A stretch of 64,000 nucleotides of DNA, from NCBI RefSeq assembly GCF_036013955.1, contig NZ_CP107903.1, positions 7,006,001 through 7,070,000 on the forward strand, read 5' to 3'. The notes under the pieces were generated by a model. That model was not told where the DNA came from, did no database searches, and saw nothing but the letters and a program-made list of their open reading frames with translations. The translations under genes were made by a program, and so were the position numbers. The stretch comes from Streptomyces sp. NBC_00459 (GTDB lineage: Bacteria > Actinomycetota > Actinomycetes > Streptomycetales > Streptomycetaceae). Below, one piece after another: positions 17,161 through 25,308 of the stretch; position 1 is the first letter of the stretch, and every line of letters begins with the position of its first letter.

Positions 17161-18528
17161 ATGAAGGCCGTACTGGTCCGTCCTCTCGTACGCCTGCTGC
17201 TGGTGCCCTTCGTCGCGACACTCGCGGTACTCGCGCTGCTGACGGCCGCCGCGCCCGGAGCGCACGCGGCCACCGACCTCTCGAAGATCGCCGAAGCGCT
17301 GCGCGCGGGCCCGGTGTACGTGGACCCGGCAGCCTCCGGCCTGCTGTCCTCGTCCGACGCCGACGCGCTCGCCGCCAGGATCAAGGACGCGGACAAGCCC
17401 GTCTTCGTGGCCGTCCTTCCGGCCGACCAGCCGCGCCGGAACCTGTTGACGAACCTCCGCACGGAGACAGGTGTCACGGGGCTGTATGCCGTCCGCCTCG
17501 GTGGCGACTTCGCCGCGCGGGCCGACAGCACCGTGCTGAGCGGGTCGGCGGTCGCCAACCTTGTGACGGCGGCGCAGCGCACGGGCGATACGAAGGCCCA
17601 GCTCAACGACTTCGTCGACGCGGCGCTGCGCGGCAACGTCGGCGGTTCGGCGCCGGCCACCTGGAGCGACTCGGGTGGTGGCGACGAGGGCGGGGTGAAC
17701 ACGGGGGCGCTGATCGCCTTCGGCACGGTGCTCGCGGCCGGTGGCGTCGGCGCGTACGCGCTGGTCCGGCGCAACCGCGCACGGCACGAGGAGGAGCGGC
17801 GGGCCGCGCTCGCCAAGCTGACGGTCGTCGTCGACGAGGACATCACCGCGTTCGGCGAGGAACTCGACCGGCTCGACTTCCATCCCGCCGAGGCGGGTGC
17901 CGACGACGCGATGCGCGCGGACTACGAGCGGGCGCTGGACGCGTACGACAAGGCGAAGTCGCTGATGGCGGCCACCCGGCGGCCGGAGGAGGTGCGCGCG
18001 GTGACGCAGTCGCTGGAGGACGGCCGGTTCTCGCTCGCGCAACTGGCCGCGCGCCGCGAGGGCCGCCCGCTGCCCGAACGCCGTGGCCCCTGCTTCTTCG
18101 ATCCGCGTCACGGCCCGTCGGTCGGGGACGCGACCTGGACGCCGGCGGGCGGCGCACCCCGCGAGGTCCCGGTCTGCGCCGCCGACCGGGCCCGCCTGGC
18201 CGACGGCCACGACCCGGCGGTCCGCGAGGTGGAGACCGCCTCGGGGCCCCGCCCGTACTGGGACGCGGGTCCGGCGTACGGCCCCTGGGCGGGTGGTTAC
18301 TTCGGCGGCGGCATCCTCCCCGGCCTCCTCGTCGGCACCATGCTCGGCAGCATGATGGCCACCCCGTCCTACGCGGCCGACTACGGCGGGGGATACGGCG
18401 ACTTCGGGGGTACCGGCGGCTACGAGGGCGGCGACATGTCCGGCGCGGACTTCGACCCCGGGGACTTCGGGGGCGGATCCGGGGGAGGGGACTTCGGGGG
18501 CGGCGGCGACTTCGGAGGGGGCTTCTGA
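17161..18528 (+). CDS. Membrane protein with Gly-rich C-terminus, unknown function
   Basis: 455 residues. A signal peptide ending near AAPGAHA is followed by an extracytoplasmic region of about 130 residues, one membrane segment near 185-205 (GALIAFGTVLAAGGVGAYAL), and a cytoplasmic part with a helical, charged stretch. The C-terminus has a hydrophobic GGGILPGLLVGTMLGSMMA segment and a tail of repeated GDFGGG units. This architecture resembles TPM-domain membrane proteins, but I cannot confirm that domain. The stop is about 95 bases from the shared terminator with the convergent trypsin gene. Confidence 0.8.
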   Translation: MKAVLVRPLVRLLLVPFVATLAVLALLTAAAPGAHAATDLSKIAEALRAGPVYVDPAASGLLSSSDADALAARIKDADKPVFVAVLPADQPRRNLLTNLRTETGVTGLYAVRLGGDFAARADSTVLSGSAVANLVTAAQRTGDTKAQLNDFVDAALRGNVGGSAPATWSDSGGGDEGGVNTGALIAFGTVLAAGGVGAYALVRRNRARHEEERRAALAKLTVVVDEDITAFGEELDRLDFHPAEAGADDAMRADYERALDAYDKAKSLMAATRRPEEVRAVTQSLEDGRFSLAQLAARREGRPLPERRGPCFFDPRHGPSVGDATWTPAGGAPREVPVCAADRARLADGHDPAVREVETASGPRPYWDAGPAYGPWAGGYFGGGILPGLLVGTMLGSMMATPSYAADYGGGYGDFGGTGGYEGGDMSGADFDPGDFGGGSGGGDFGGGGDFGGGF

Positions 18529-18623
18529 GCCGGCGCCCCGAGGACGGGTCGGACAGGGGCGGCGGGGGCACCCACCCTCACCACGCAAGCCCTACGACGT
18601 ACGGCTAGAGGTACGGATACGGG

Positions 18624-18657
18624 CACGGGCCCGGCGCTGGAGAGCGTCGGGCCCGTG
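18624..18657. terminator. Bidirectional terminator between convergent genes
   Basis: A 15-bp stem, CACGGGCCCGGCGCT (18624-18638) with 18643-18657, one G-T pair, loop GGAG. It lies between a plus-strand stop at 18528 and a minus-strand stop at 18689. Confidence 0.8.
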
Positions 18658-18688
18658 GACGTCGTACGGAGGGTGTTGCTCAGGCGCG

Positions 18689-19474
18689 TCAGAGAGTGGA
18701 CGCCGCCGAGGCTATGGCCGAGGCGAAGGTCGAGACCTCGGAGTAGACGCCGGGAGCGTTCCGCTGGGCGCAGCCGTCGCCCCAGCTGACGATGCCGACC
18801 TGGACGAACGCACCGGCGTTGTCCTTGCGGAACATCGGGCCGCCGGAGTCGCCCTGGCAGGTGTCGACGCCGCCCGCCGCGAAGCCGGCGCAGATCTCCT
18901 CGCCGGCGACGAGACCGCTGTAGAGGCCGCCGTACGCCTTACAGGTGGCGTCGCTGATGAACGGCACCGTGGCCTTCAGCATGTAGCGCTGCTGGGCCCC
19001 GCCCTCACGGGCCGCGCCCCAGCCGGCGACGGTGAAGTCACCGGTGTTGTACTGCGTGGTGGTGGCGATCTTCAGCGTCGGCAGGTTGATCGGCTGGGCG
19101 AGCTTGATCAGCGCCCAGTCCTTGCCGGTGCCGTTGTAGCCGGGGGCCTGGAGGACCCGGGTGGACCTGACCTGGACACGGCCGGAGGTGGACTGGAGGT
19201 CCACGACACCGGCGGTGGCCGTGATGCTCGTGTTGGCGCCCGAGCCGCTCACACAGTGCGCGGCGGTGAGCACGATCTGCTGCGTGTACAGCGCGCCGCC
19301 ACAGCCCATGGAGAGCCGGACCATGAACGGGAACTCGCCCTGCGCGGCACGGGTTCCGCCGACGACGGGCGCCGGTGCGGCCTGCGCGGAGGAGAGGGGC
19401 TGCAGGCTGATGATCGCGAGCGCGGCTGCGCCGGCGGCCGCGGCTCTCTTGAGCGCGGTGATGAGCTTCTTCAA
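18689..19474 (-). CDS. Secreted trypsin-like serine protease (S1 family)
   Basis: 261-residue precursor close to Streptomyces griseus trypsin in length and order. Signal peptide 1-33, short propeptide APAP, mature N-terminus VVGG at about 37. Triad: His73 in LTAAHC, Asp119 in KDWALIK, Ser210 in GDSGGP. Asp204, six residues before the Ser, predicts cleavage after Arg or Lys. Six Cys fit three disulfides. The start is TTG at 19474 because GAAGG lies seven bases upstream and the signal then begins KKLITALKR; the longer frame has no ribosome site. An AT-rich upstream region holds nested inverted repeats. Confidence 0.93.
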   Translation of the reverse strand: MKKLITALKRAAAAGAAALAIISLQPLSSAQAAPAPVVGGTRAAQGEFPFMVRLSMGCGGALYTQQIVLTAAHCVSGSGANTSITATAGVVDLQSTSGRVQVRSTRVLQAPGYNGTGKDWALIKLAQPINLPTLKIATTTQYNTGDFTVAGWGAAREGGAQQRYMLKATVPFISDATCKAYGGLYSGLVAGEEICAGFAAGGVDTCQGDSGGPMFRKDNAGAFVQVGIVSWGDGCAQRNAPGVYSEVSTFASAIASAASTL

Positions 19475-19521
19475 CGTGATGCCTTCCGTGGGGGGTTGGA
19501 CATACGCAGAAATGTCAGGCC

Positions 19522-19583
19522 CATGCCAAATCAACAGAAAGAACTCGTGCTTTTGATGGCATGAGCTGGTCAAAATCTGTTGA
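19522..19583. promoter_or_regulatory. Nested inverted repeats upstream of the trypsin gene
   Basis: An AT-rich patch with three inverted repeats: CATGCC (19522-19527)/GGCATG (19558-19563), TCAACAGA (19531-19538)/TCTGTTGA (19576-19583), and TTTTGA (19551-19556)/TCAAAA (19570-19575). It lies 48-110 bases before the TTG start on the minus strand and probably holds the promoter and operator. Confidence 0.45.
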
Positions 19584-19677
19584 AGGATTATGTGAACGCT
19601 GTGAGTGCCCCCACAAGGGGCGAAATCCAGCCGCGGCTATCGAGCCATCGGGCTGGATCGGGGGCGGGGGCCGGGGG

Positions 19678-20175
19678 CTACGCGGCGGCGTCGGGCAGCC
19701 GCAGCCACTCCGCCCAGGACAAGTCGCGCCCGATGAACCGAGGCTTCTCGAAGGGCCAGTCCTCGGCGATCCACTGCGGCACGAGAGCGTCGAGGGCCTG
19801 CTCCACCGCACCCCCCACGGCACTGTCCACCACCCACCAGGAGACCTCGGCGTCGGCGCCCGCCTTCTCGGGCGGATCGATGTAGACGCACCCGAGTTCG
19901 ACGGTCTCGTCGTCATTGAGCAGTACGTAGTTGAAGGACTCGTGGGCGTCGATCTCGGCTGCGTGCCGCTCCAGATCGGCGAGATTCGCCTCGTACGTGA
20001 TGGTGGCGGCCGGCCATCCCCAGGCCTCCCCGAAGATGCTCCACAGCCGCTCGCGCGAGCCCATGACGGTCGGGTGGTCGAGCGCGGCGTCGGCCCCGCG
20101 AATCGGCCGCAGGTGAAGTCCGCCGGGCACGTCGACGTGCAGCGGATGGACGAAATCGCGGGGGAGCCAGGTCAT
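19678..20175 (-). CDS. GNAT-like N-acetyltransferase
   Basis: 165 residues with the divergent GNAT layout seen in a group of actinobacterial proteins: N-terminal HLRPIRGADAALDHPTVM, FNYVLLNDDETVELGCVYIDP (beta-4 region), EVSWWVVDSAVGGAVEQAL (acetyl-CoA-binding region) and a terminal DLSWAEWLRLP. The substrate is unknown. ATG 20175 is the only sensible start. It is divergent from the YdeI-like gene, with 144 bases between, and runs in the same direction as the trypsin gene. Confidence 0.75.
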   Translation of the reverse strand: MTWLPRDFVHPLHVDVPGGLHLRPIRGADAALDHPTVMGSRERLWSIFGEAWGWPAATITYEANLADLERHAAEIDAHESFNYVLLNDDETVELGCVYIDPPEKAGADAEVSWWVVDSAVGGAVEQALDALVPQWIAEDWPFEKPRFIGRDLSWAEWLRLPDAAA

Positions 20176-20279
20176 GGTCGGAGATTAACTCGCGGGCGGG
20201 GGCCACGCATCGGGTTATTCCGGAGGCGGAGGCCCCGGCCACCGGCGGCCGTACCGCTCCCCGGCGGTGTGGGCGCCAG

Positions 20280-20298
20280 TAGGACAGTTTCTGTCCTA
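20280..20298. promoter_or_regulatory. Palindromic operator candidate
   Basis: Perfect palindrome TAGGACAG-TTT-CTGTCCTA, 8-bp arms and 3-bp spacer, 22 bases before the ATG of the YdeI-like gene. The position suits a repressor covering the promoter. No cognate regulator is adjacent. Confidence 0.6.
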
Positions 20299-20319
20299 GA
20301 TCTCTCCTACTGTGGCCTC

Positions 20320-20943
20320 ATGACCACCCCACCCGCCAATGCCCCGGACCAGCCCGGCGACGCCCTCGACGGAGTACCCGTCATGCCCTTCCCCGACGCG
20401 CCCGCCCTCGACGCCTGGCTCGTCGCCCACTCGGCACCGCGGGTCGCCGGTCTGTGGGTGAAGGTCGCGAAGAAGGGCTCGGGACTGGTCTCCGTCACCG
20501 CGGGTGAGGTCAATGACATGGCCCTCTGCCACGGGTGGATCACCGGGCAGCGCAAGAGCCTCGACGCCTCGCACTTCCTCCAGAAGATCACGCCACGAAG
20601 GCCGGGCAGCCAGTGGTCGATGGTCAATGTGCGGAGGGTGCCCGAGCTGGCGGCGGCCGGGCTGATGCGGCCCGGCGGCTTCGCGGAGGTGGACGCCGCC
20701 AGGGCGGACGGCCGATGGGAGGCGGCGTACGAGTCCCAGCGCAACGCCTCCGTCCCGGACGACCTCCTCGCGGCGCTGGAGGGCGACCCCGTGGCCAAGG
20801 CGGCCTTCGGGGCGCTCGGCAGGACGGATCAGTACCAGGTCGTACTGCCGCTGCTCAAGGCCCGTACGCCGGAGATCCGGGCCGCACGCCTCGCCGCAGC
20901 CGTCGCCGGACTGGCGGGAGGGGCGGCAACTCCGTCCGCCTGA
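20320..20943 (+). CDS. YdeI/OmpD-associated family protein
   Basis: 207 residues with the YdeI core: LDAWLVAHSAPRVAGLWVKVAKK, MALCHGWITGQRK, then the KITPRRPGSQWSMVNVRRV block, and a C-terminal helical region with DDLLAALEGDPVAKAAF. The family is widespread in bacteria and poorly characterised; some members are linked to antimicrobial-peptide resistance. No signal peptide, so cytoplasmic. The upstream palindrome at 20280-20298 suggests repressor control, and its stop precedes a hairpin shared with yceI. Confidence 0.85.
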   Translation: MTTPPANAPDQPGDALDGVPVMPFPDAPALDAWLVAHSAPRVAGLWVKVAKKGSGLVSVTAGEVNDMALCHGWITGQRKSLDASHFLQKITPRRPGSQWSMVNVRRVPELAAAGLMRPGGFAEVDAARADGRWEAAYESQRNASVPDDLLAALEGDPVAKAAFGALGRTDQYQVVLPLLKARTPEIRAARLAAAVAGLAGGAATPSA

Positions 20944-20970
20944 ACGGGAGTCGGGGCACCGATACACGTC

Positions 20971-21003
20971 CGCCCGCCTGGTCGGGGAACGACCGGGCGG
21001 GCG
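20971..21003. terminator. Terminator between convergent genes
   Basis: 14-bp stem, CGCCCGCCTGGTCG (20971-20984) with 20990-21003, one T-G pair, loop GGGAA, between convergent stops at 20943 and 21061. Confidence 0.75.
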
Positions 21004-21060
21004 GTTCGTCTCCGCTCCGTGGGTGCCGGCTCAGCGGCATCCGGAGCGGCAGGCGTGGCG

Positions 21061-21678
21061 TCACGCGTTCCTGATGGCCGAGATGTCGAAGTTCAGCTTG
21101 ATCTTGTCCGACACCAGCACGCCGCCCGTCTCCAGCGCCGCGTTCCACGTCAGGCCCCAGTCCGAGCGCAGGATCTCGGCCTTGCCCTCGAAGCCCACGC
21201 GCTCGTTGCCGAACGGGTCCTTCGCCGTGCCGTTGAACTCCAGGTCGATGGAGATCGGCCTGGTGGTGCCGAGGATCTCCAGGTCGCCGGTGATGCGGTA
21301 GTCGTCGCCGCCCAGGGACTCGGCCTTGGTGGAGCGGAACGTCATCGTCGGGAACTCGTCCGTGCGGAAGAAGTCCGCGCTCTTCAGGTGACCGTCACGG
21401 TCGGCGGAGCCCGTCTCGATGCTGTTCATCGTGATGTCGAGGGAGGCTGTCGAGTTGGCGGGGTCGGCGCCGTCGAGGTGCAGGCTGCCCTCGAACTCCT
21501 GGAAGCTGCCCTTGACGTTCGTCACCATGGCGTGCCGGGCGACGAAGCCGATGGTCGTGTGGGACGGGTCGATCGTGTAGTCGCCGGTCAGCGCGGCGAG
21601 CTCGGGAGCCACCGCGGTCGCCACGGACGAGGTGGCGGCGTCGCTGTCAGCGGTGGTCTTGCGGCCGAAGATGCTCAT
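21061..21678 (-). CDS. YceI-family lipid-binding protein, cytoplasmic type
   Basis: 205 residues. The YceI lipocalin-like barrel starts at about residue 32 (GDYTIDPSHTTIGFVARHAM) and runs to the end (WNAALETGGVLVSDKIKLNFD), with the conserved DITMNSIETGSADRDGHLKSADFF segment. YceI proteins bind long isoprenoids or fatty acyl chains; many are induced by stress. The first 30 residues lack a signal peptide, so it is probably cytoplasmic. AAGGAGT precedes the ATG. The upstream gap has several palindromes, suggesting a local repressor of MarR type, though none is encoded here. Confidence 0.9.
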   Translation of the reverse strand: MSIFGRKTTADSDAATSSVATAVAPELAALTGDYTIDPSHTTIGFVARHAMVTNVKGSFQEFEGSLHLDGADPANSTASLDITMNSIETGSADRDGHLKSADFFRTDEFPTMTFRSTKAESLGGDDYRITGDLEILGTTRPISIDLEFNGTAKDPFGNERVGFEGKAEILRSDWGLTWNAALETGGVLVSDKIKLNFDISAIRNA

Positions 21679-21711
21679 GACGTGACTCCTTGGGGACGAG
21701 GTACCGAAGTT

Positions 21712-21799
21712 GTTGAAGCTTGAATCACTTCAACGAGAGACACCGTAGTTCCATTCCGTTCAAAGTTCAACTTTGTCTGTGAAGTGATGACTCCATCAC
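21712..21799. promoter_or_regulatory. Cluster of three palindromes in the yceI-accB gap
   Basis: The 321-base gap 21679-21999 holds GTTGAAG (21712-21718)/CTTCAAC (21728-21734); CAAAGTT-C-AACTTTG (21761-21775), perfect; and GTGATG (21784-21789)/CATCAC (21794-21799). All are AT-rich and lie within 125 bases of yceI. The TTGAA/TTCAA theme recalls MarR-type operators. The rest of the gap (21800-21999) shows no convincing gene. Confidence 0.55.
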
Positions 21800-21999
21800 T
21801 CTAGGTGTCGTACTCTCGTCCGACGTGACAGGGTTCTCGCCGCGACTGCTTTGTGGAACCCCTACAACGCGCATGCCCTCTGATCAGTCGGGTCGGCTGC
21901 ATGCCGATGTTGTTCTGTTCAGGGGTACCAGGAAAACGCTCCGGAGACTGTACGGAGTCGACGGCCCGGTTTTCTCGCTCGGCTTCGTAAGGTCGCTAC

Positions 22000-23607
22000 A
22001 TGACCGTTTTGGATGAGGCGCAGGGTGAGTCCACGGGCGAGCCGACGGGGGAACCGACGGACGCGCGTGGGCGTGTGGCCGAGCTGCACCAGATCCGTGC
22101 GCAGGCTCTGGCCGGACCCAGTGAGAAGGCCACCGAGGCGCAGCATGCCAAGGGCAAGCTGACCGCCCGGGAGCGCATCGAGCTGCTCCTCGACCCGGAC
22201 TCCTTCAACGAGGTCGAGCAGCTGCGCCGGCACCGCGCGACCGGCTTCGGCCTGGAGGCCAAGAAGCCGTTCACCGACGGTGTCATCACCGGCTGGGGCA
22301 CGGTGGAGGGCCGTACGGTCTTCGTGTACGCCCATGACTTCCGTATCTTCGGCGGCGCGCTGGGTGAGGCCCACGCCACGAAGATCCACAAGATCATGGA
22401 CATGGCCATCGCGGCCGGGGCCCCGCTGGTGTCGCTCAACGACGGCGCCGGCGCCCGTATCCAGGAGGGCGTCAGCGCCCTCGCCGGGTACGGCGGCATC
22501 TTCCAGCGCAACACCAAGGCCTCAGGCGTCATCCCGCAGATCAGCGTGATGCTCGGCCCGTGCGCCGGCGGCGCGGCCTACAGCCCCGCCCTCACCGACT
22601 TCGTCTTCATGGTCCGCGAGACCTCGCAGATGTTCATCACCGGCCCGGACGTCGTCAAGGCGGTCACCGGTGAGGAGATCACCCAGAACGGTCTCGGCGG
22701 CGCCGACGTGCACGCCGAGACGAGCGGCGTCGCGCACTTCGCGTACGACGACGAGGAGACCTGCATCGCCGAGGTCCGCTACCTCCTCGCGATGCTCCCG
22801 CAGAACAACCGCGAGAACCCGCCGAGCGTTGATTCCGAGGACCCCGCCGACCGGCGCGGCGACATCCTGCTGGACCTCGTCCCGGCCGACGGCAACCGGC
22901 CGTACGACATGACCAAGGTCATCGAGGAGCTCGTCGACGACGGCGACTACCTTGAGATCCACGAGCGTTGGGCCCGCAACATCATCTGCGCGCTCGGCCG
23001 GCTCGGCGGCCAGGTCGTCGGGATCGTCGCCAACCAGCCGCAGAGTCTCGCCGGGGTCCTGGACATCGAGGCATCGGAAAAAGCTGCGCGTTTTGTCCAG
23101 ATGTGTGACGCTTTTAACATCCCGATCGTCACGCTGCTGGACGTCCCCGGCTTCCTGCCGGGTGTCGACCAGGAGCACGGCGGAATCATCCGGCACGGCG
23201 CGAAGCTGCTGTACGCCTACTGCAACGCGACCGTTCCGAGGATCTCGCTGATCCTGCGCAAGGCGTACGGAGGCGCGTACATCGTCATGGACAGCCAGTC
23301 CATCGGCGCCGACCTCACCTACGCCTGGCCGACGAACGAGATCGCCGTGATGGGCGCGGAAGGTGCCGCCAACGTCATCTTCCGCCGTCAGATCGCGGAT
23401 GCCGAAGACTCCGAGGCGATGAGGGCTCGGATGGTCAAGGAGTACAAGTCCGAGCTGATGCACCCCTACTACGCCGCCGAGCGCGGTCTGGTCGACGACG
23501 TCATCGACCCGGCCGAGACGCGTTCGGTGCTCATCAGGTCGCTCGCGATGCTGCAGAGCAAGCACGCCGACCTGCCCTCGCGAAAGCACGGCAACCCCCC
23601 TCAGTGA
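22000..23607 (+). CDS. accB: Acyl-CoA carboxylase, carboxyltransferase beta subunit (AccB type)
   Basis: 535 residues forming two crotonase-like halves. It transfers carboxyl from biotin on a separate alpha subunit to acetyl-, propionyl- or butyryl-CoA, giving malonyl-, methylmalonyl- or ethylmalonyl-CoA. Seen: GKLTARERIELLLD, SLNDGAGARIQEGV and GGAAYSPALTDFVFM in the N-half, and GFLPGVDQEHGGIIRHGAKL and KAYGGAYIVMDS in the C-half. The specificity position corresponding to residue 422 of the S. coelicolor enzymes is Ile (about 428 here), the AccB state, whereas PccB has Asp. accE follows 70 bases later. The biotin-carrying alpha subunit is not in the window. Confidence 0.93.
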   Translation: MTVLDEAQGESTGEPTGEPTDARGRVAELHQIRAQALAGPSEKATEAQHAKGKLTARERIELLLDPDSFNEVEQLRRHRATGFGLEAKKPFTDGVITGWGTVEGRTVFVYAHDFRIFGGALGEAHATKIHKIMDMAIAAGAPLVSLNDGAGARIQEGVSALAGYGGIFQRNTKASGVIPQISVMLGPCAGGAAYSPALTDFVFMVRETSQMFITGPDVVKAVTGEEITQNGLGGADVHAETSGVAHFAYDDEETCIAEVRYLLAMLPQNNRENPPSVDSEDPADRRGDILLDLVPADGNRPYDMTKVIEELVDDGDYLEIHERWARNIICALGRLGGQVVGIVANQPQSLAGVLDIEASEKAARFVQMCDAFNIPIVTLLDVPGFLPGVDQEHGGIIRHGAKLLYAYCNATVPRISLILRKAYGGAYIVMDSQSIGADLTYAWPTNEIAVMGAEGAANVIFRRQIADAEDSEAMRARMVKEYKSELMHPYYAAERGLVDDVIDPAETRSVLIRSLAMLQSKHADLPSRKHGNPPQ

Positions 23608-23677
23608 TCCCGCTCGGTAACCCAGCGGATCCTTCGCGGTCCATTCGCGGAAACCTCTCTCACGGAGACTGTGACCT

Positions 23678-23869
23678 ATGAACACTTCTGACATTCGCGT
23701 CGAGAAGGGCCACGCCGAGCCCGAGGAAGTCGCCGCCATCACGGCGATCCTCCTGGCCCGTGCGGCATCGGCACCGGCGACGGCCCCGGCCCACCGCGGA
23801 CGCCCGAAGGCCGGCTGGCGCCGTCTGGAGCGAGAGGGCGGCTTCCGCGCCCCGCACAGCTGGCACTGA
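23678..23869 (+). CDS. accE: Acyl-CoA carboxylase epsilon subunit
   Basis: 63 residues. The N-terminal helix IRVEKGHAEPEEVAAITAILL and the terminal GWRRLEREGGFRAPHSWH are the hallmarks of actinobacterial epsilon subunits, which bind the beta hexamer and raise activity of the AccA-AccB complex. The middle, about 30-45, is a low-complexity Ala/Pro linker. It directly follows accB on the same strand and precedes a 19-bp terminator. Confidence 0.92.
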   Translation: MNTSDIRVEKGHAEPEEVAAITAILLARAASAPATAPAHRGRPKAGWRRLEREGGFRAPHSWH

Positions 23870-23880
23870 GCCTGATTACT

Positions 23881-23919
23881 GAAGTGGCCCCCTTCCGCAC
23901 TGCGGAAGGGGGCCACTTC
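23881..23919 (+). terminator. Terminator after accB-accE
   Basis: A 19-bp perfect inverted repeat from 23881 to 23919 (GAAGTGGCCCCCTTCCGCA and its complement), centred on base 23900, 12 bases after the accE stop. Confidence 0.85.
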
Positions 23920-23944
23920 GTGTGTGCGTCGGCTGCGGGCAGGC

Positions 23945-23970
23945 AAAGACCGGGGCGGAGCCCCGTCTTT
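23945..23970 (-). terminator. Terminator of the first conservon
   Basis: AAAGAC-C-GGGGC (23945-23956) pairs with GCCCC-GTCTTT (23960-23970), loop GGA, one bulge. On the minus strand the hairpin ends in a T-run. It lies 93 bases past the cvnD stop. Confidence 0.7.
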
Positions 23971-23998
23971 AGGGGCGCGGGGAACTGCGCGACAAGCC
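23971..23998 (+). repeat. Dispersed intergenic 28-bp repeat, copy 2
   Basis: Same element as at 7959, with one mismatch (GACAAGCC for GACCAGCC). It abuts the terminator at 23945-23970 in the gap between accE and cvnD. Confidence 0.88.
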
Positions 23999-24062
23999 AC
24001 TGGGCTGCCGCAGACGGCGTACAACCGTCCATGGCAGCCCAGTGGCCGCAAGAACCACGTAC

Positions 24063-24644
24063 CTACCGCAGTCGAGCCATCAGCGCGTGCTCCACGAGAG
24101 TGATGAGCGCGCTCTTCGCGTCCGCACGGTGACGCGCGTCCGTCGTGATGATCGGAGTGTCGGGCCCGATCTGCAGAGCCTCCCGGACCTCGTCCGGGTT
24201 GTACGGCTGGTTGCCGTCGAACCCGTTCAGGGCGATCACGAAGGGAAGCCCCGAGTTCTCGAAGTAATCGACAGCCGGGAAGCAGTCCGCAAGGCGCCTC
24301 GTGTCGACGAGGACGATCGCGCCGATCGCGCCGCGCACCAGGTCGTCCCACATGAACCAGAAGCGGTCCTGGCCGGGCGTACCGAAGAGGTACAGGATCA
24401 GGTCCTGGTCCAGGGTGATGCGGCCGAAGTCCATGGCGACGGTCGTCGTCGTCTTGTCCCCGGTGTGCGTCAGGTCGTCGATGCCCGCCGACGCGGACGT
24501 CATCACGGCCTCGGTACGCAGCGGATTGATCTCCGAGACGGCCCCGACGAACGTGGTCTTGCCCACGCCGAAGCCGCCCGCCACCACGATTTTCGCGGAC
24601 GTGGTGGAGCGGGAAGGCCCTCCGCTAGAGCTTGCGAAGTCCAC
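24063..24644 (-). CDS. cvnD: Conservon GTPase CvnD (first cluster)
   Basis: 193 residues, a small Ras-like GTPase of the MglA/CvnD group. P-loop GGFGVGKTT at about 22-30, switch II/G3 FGTPGQDRF, and a G4-like NGFDG in place of NKxD. CvnD proteins act with the CvnA sensor and the roadblock protein CvnB at the membrane in signalling that affects development and antibiotic production. It overlaps cvnC by 20 bases (translational coupling) and is the last gene of the operon, followed by a terminator. Confidence 0.93.
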   Translation of the reverse strand: MDFASSSGGPSRSTTSAKIVVAGGFGVGKTTFVGAVSEINPLRTEAVMTSASAGIDDLTHTGDKTTTTVAMDFGRITLDQDLILYLFGTPGQDRFWFMWDDLVRGAIGAIVLVDTRRLADCFPAVDYFENSGLPFVIALNGFDGNQPYNPDEVREALQIGPDTPIITTDARHRADAKSALITLVEHALMARLR

Positions 24645-25212
24645 TGAGCACCCTTTCGAGCAAAGTCACGTCTGGCTGCCCGCCGGCGCTTTCGTCGCCG
24701 CCGGGCTGATGGATGGCGACCAGGCCTGCCTCCGCCAAGTCGGCGACGAGGATCCTGGCCACGCCGAGGGGGATGGTCAGCAACGCCGAGATCTCGGCCA
24801 CCGACTTGATCTCTCGGCAGAGGTTGCAGATTCGCTGATGCTCGGGCAACTGGCCCTGCATCTGGTGAGGCTGCGCAGTGGTGTGCACCAGCGCCTCGAT
24901 GGCGAGCTGGTAGCGGGGGCGGGTCCGGCCGCCGGTCATGGCGTACGGACGCACCAGGGGATTGCTCGCACCCCCGGCGGGCGACGGCTCCGAAGAACGG
25001 CGCTGCGGCTGCACGGGCTGGATGCGTGGCGCCGGCGGCTGGTCGTACGGCGACGGCCCGGGACCCTGAGGGTTCTGGGGTGCGTACGGCTGCTGCCGAC
25101 GGTGACTCGGTGCGGAGGGGAAGTTGTACCGGTTCTGGTCACCCTGGCCCTGACCCTGGCCAGGGCCGTACGACCAATTGCCCGAGGGCGAACCGCCTGG
25201 GGGTGTTGCCAC
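24625..25212 (-). CDS. cvnC: Conservon protein CvnC, DUF742 (first cluster)
   Basis: 195 residues from GTG 25212, chosen for the strong GGAGGAGAA directly upstream. The first 80 or so residues are a Gln/Pro/Gly-rich disordered extension absent from the other CvnC in this window. The DUF742 core begins at LVRPYAMTGGRTRPRY and has the winged-helix-like IKSVAEISALLTIPLGVARI and a conserved end, TLLERVLSGLRKL. CvnC links to the CvnD GTPase; its biochemical role is not settled. The last 20 bases overlap cvnD. Confidence 0.92.
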   Translation of the reverse strand: MATPPGGSPSGNWSYGPGQGQGQGDQNRYNFPSAPSHRRQQPYAPQNPQGPGPSPYDQPPAPRIQPVQPQRRSSEPSPAGGASNPLVRPYAMTGGRTRPRYQLAIEALVHTTAQPHQMQGQLPEHQRICNLCREIKSVAEISALLTIPLGVARILVADLAEAGLVAIHQPGGDESAGGQPDVTLLERVLSGLRKL

Positions 25213-25308
25213 TTTCTTCTCCTCCTCCGACTGTGCCGGGCACCGCATCACTGTGGAGCCGCGTCCGAAACCTACCGCCCCGAGACGCCAAAACGCACCG
25301 TCTGACTG

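Noticed and set aside
13999..18588. A 1529-codon open frame on the minus strand across the GH3 gene
   Set aside because: Antisense shadow caused by high third-position GC; composition is Gly/Arg/Val/Asp-rich, spans two well-supported plus-strand genes and has no domain.
21825..22016. A 63-codon plus-strand frame before accB
   Set aside because: No ribosome site, overlaps the accB start in another frame, and composition is not that of a Streptomyces gene.
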